Shown here piece after piece: positions 5,759 through 5,984 of a DNA stretch of 5,984 nt (positions within the stretch are counted from its first letter, which is position 1; the number at the start of each line of letters is the position of its first letter). The stretch comes from Chromatiales bacterium (GTDB lineage: Bacteria; Pseudomonadota; Gammaproteobacteria; SZUA-152). The notes beneath the pieces are model-generated. The model was not told the DNA's origin, searched no databases, and saw only the letters and a list, made by a program, of their open reading frames with translations. Location of the stretch: positions 1-5,984 of the forward strand of contig JALTPW010000067.1 in assembly GCA_026999335.1 (NCBI GenBank), in the 5' to 3' direction. The position numbers and the translations under genes were made by a program.

Positions 5759-5984
5759 TCAGGGAGTCTCATCCAGTGACAGCAAGACAAGCCCCGTCAC
5801 CCGCACCTCGCCGTCCACCATTTCCCACTGCACATCATAGTCCCAAAGCCGCATACCAAATTGGCGCCGCTGCGGCTTACCCGCTTGGTAGGCGGGTCGA
5901 GGATCAGCCGCCAGCACTTGCTCAATCAAGCGTTGCAAGCCGGGATAATCCGCTTCTGCCGCCTTTATCTTCGCCTCAGCCTCG
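5759..5984 (-). CDS. trmO: tRNA (N6-threonylcarbamoyladenosine(37)-N6)-methyltransferase TrmO, C-terminal part
   Basis: The frame runs in from the window edge and encodes the last 74 residues before TGA at 5761-5759. It contains AADPRPAYQAGK followed by FGMRLWDYDVQWEM. This is the C-terminal signature of TrmO (YaeB/TsaA family): the DPRPAY motif and the R-x-x-D-y-D-v-x-W strand. In the family, TrmO uses S-adenosylmethionine to methylate t6A at position 37 of certain threonine tRNAs (giving m6t6A), which tunes decoding. The AdoMet-binding beta-barrel lies in the N-terminal part, outside the window. No damage is visible in this segment, and the C-terminus length looks normal. The identification rests on the motif only, since most of the protein is missing. 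Confidence 0.82.
   Translation of the reverse strand, partial: EAEAKIKAAEADYPGLQRLIEQVLAADPRPAYQAGKPQRRQFGMRLWDYDVQWEMVDGEVRVTGLVLLSLDETP

Overview
The window looks like chromosomal DNA of a free-living gammaproteobacterium of moderately high GC. The evidence is a TrmO (YaeB-type) C-terminus with the DPRPAY motif, a very long DUF349 protein of the kind found in Pseudomonas and Chromatiales-like lineages, and a GTAG-headed REP palindrome of the Pseudomonas type. No genus can be named. All three genes lie on the minus strand, so transcription runs from high to low coordinates.

Layout in transcription order: (1) 5984-5759, the last 74 codons of trmO, a tRNA t6A37 methyltransferase cut by the window edge. 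(2) 5758-5590, an AT-rich 169-bp intergenic region with a run of eight T on the transcribed strand, a 14-bp palindrome, a tandem 9-mer pair and a small GC-rich hairpin. (3) 5589-3214, a soluble multi-PAS sensor histidine kinase (GAF-like, three PAS, HisKA, HATPase) with no receiver domain. (4) 3213-3049, a 165-bp intergenic region dominated by an 88-bp inverted repeat whose promoter-distal arm contains the Shine-Dalgarno of the next gene. (5) 3048-31, a 1005-residue, almost wholly helical DUF349-repeat protein. (6) 34-11, a REP-like palindrome whose GTAG tetranucleotide contains the TAG stop codon of the DUF349 gene.

The genes do not form an obvious pathway. trmO is a tRNA modification gene. 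The kinase has no response regulator in view and is an orphan as far as the window shows. The DUF349 protein has no assigned biochemical function. Gaps of 165-169 bp with structured leaders suggest separately controlled units rather than a tight operon. The signals most worth a second look are the long RBS-sequestering hairpin in front of the DUF349 gene, with an 18-codon reading frame threaded through it; the REP element that supplies that gene's stop codon; the roughly 75-88 residue periodicity of the DUF349 protein; and a FixL-like PAS domain that has lost the heme-ligand histidine. Nothing here resembles a defence system, CRISPR array, prophage or transposase gene.
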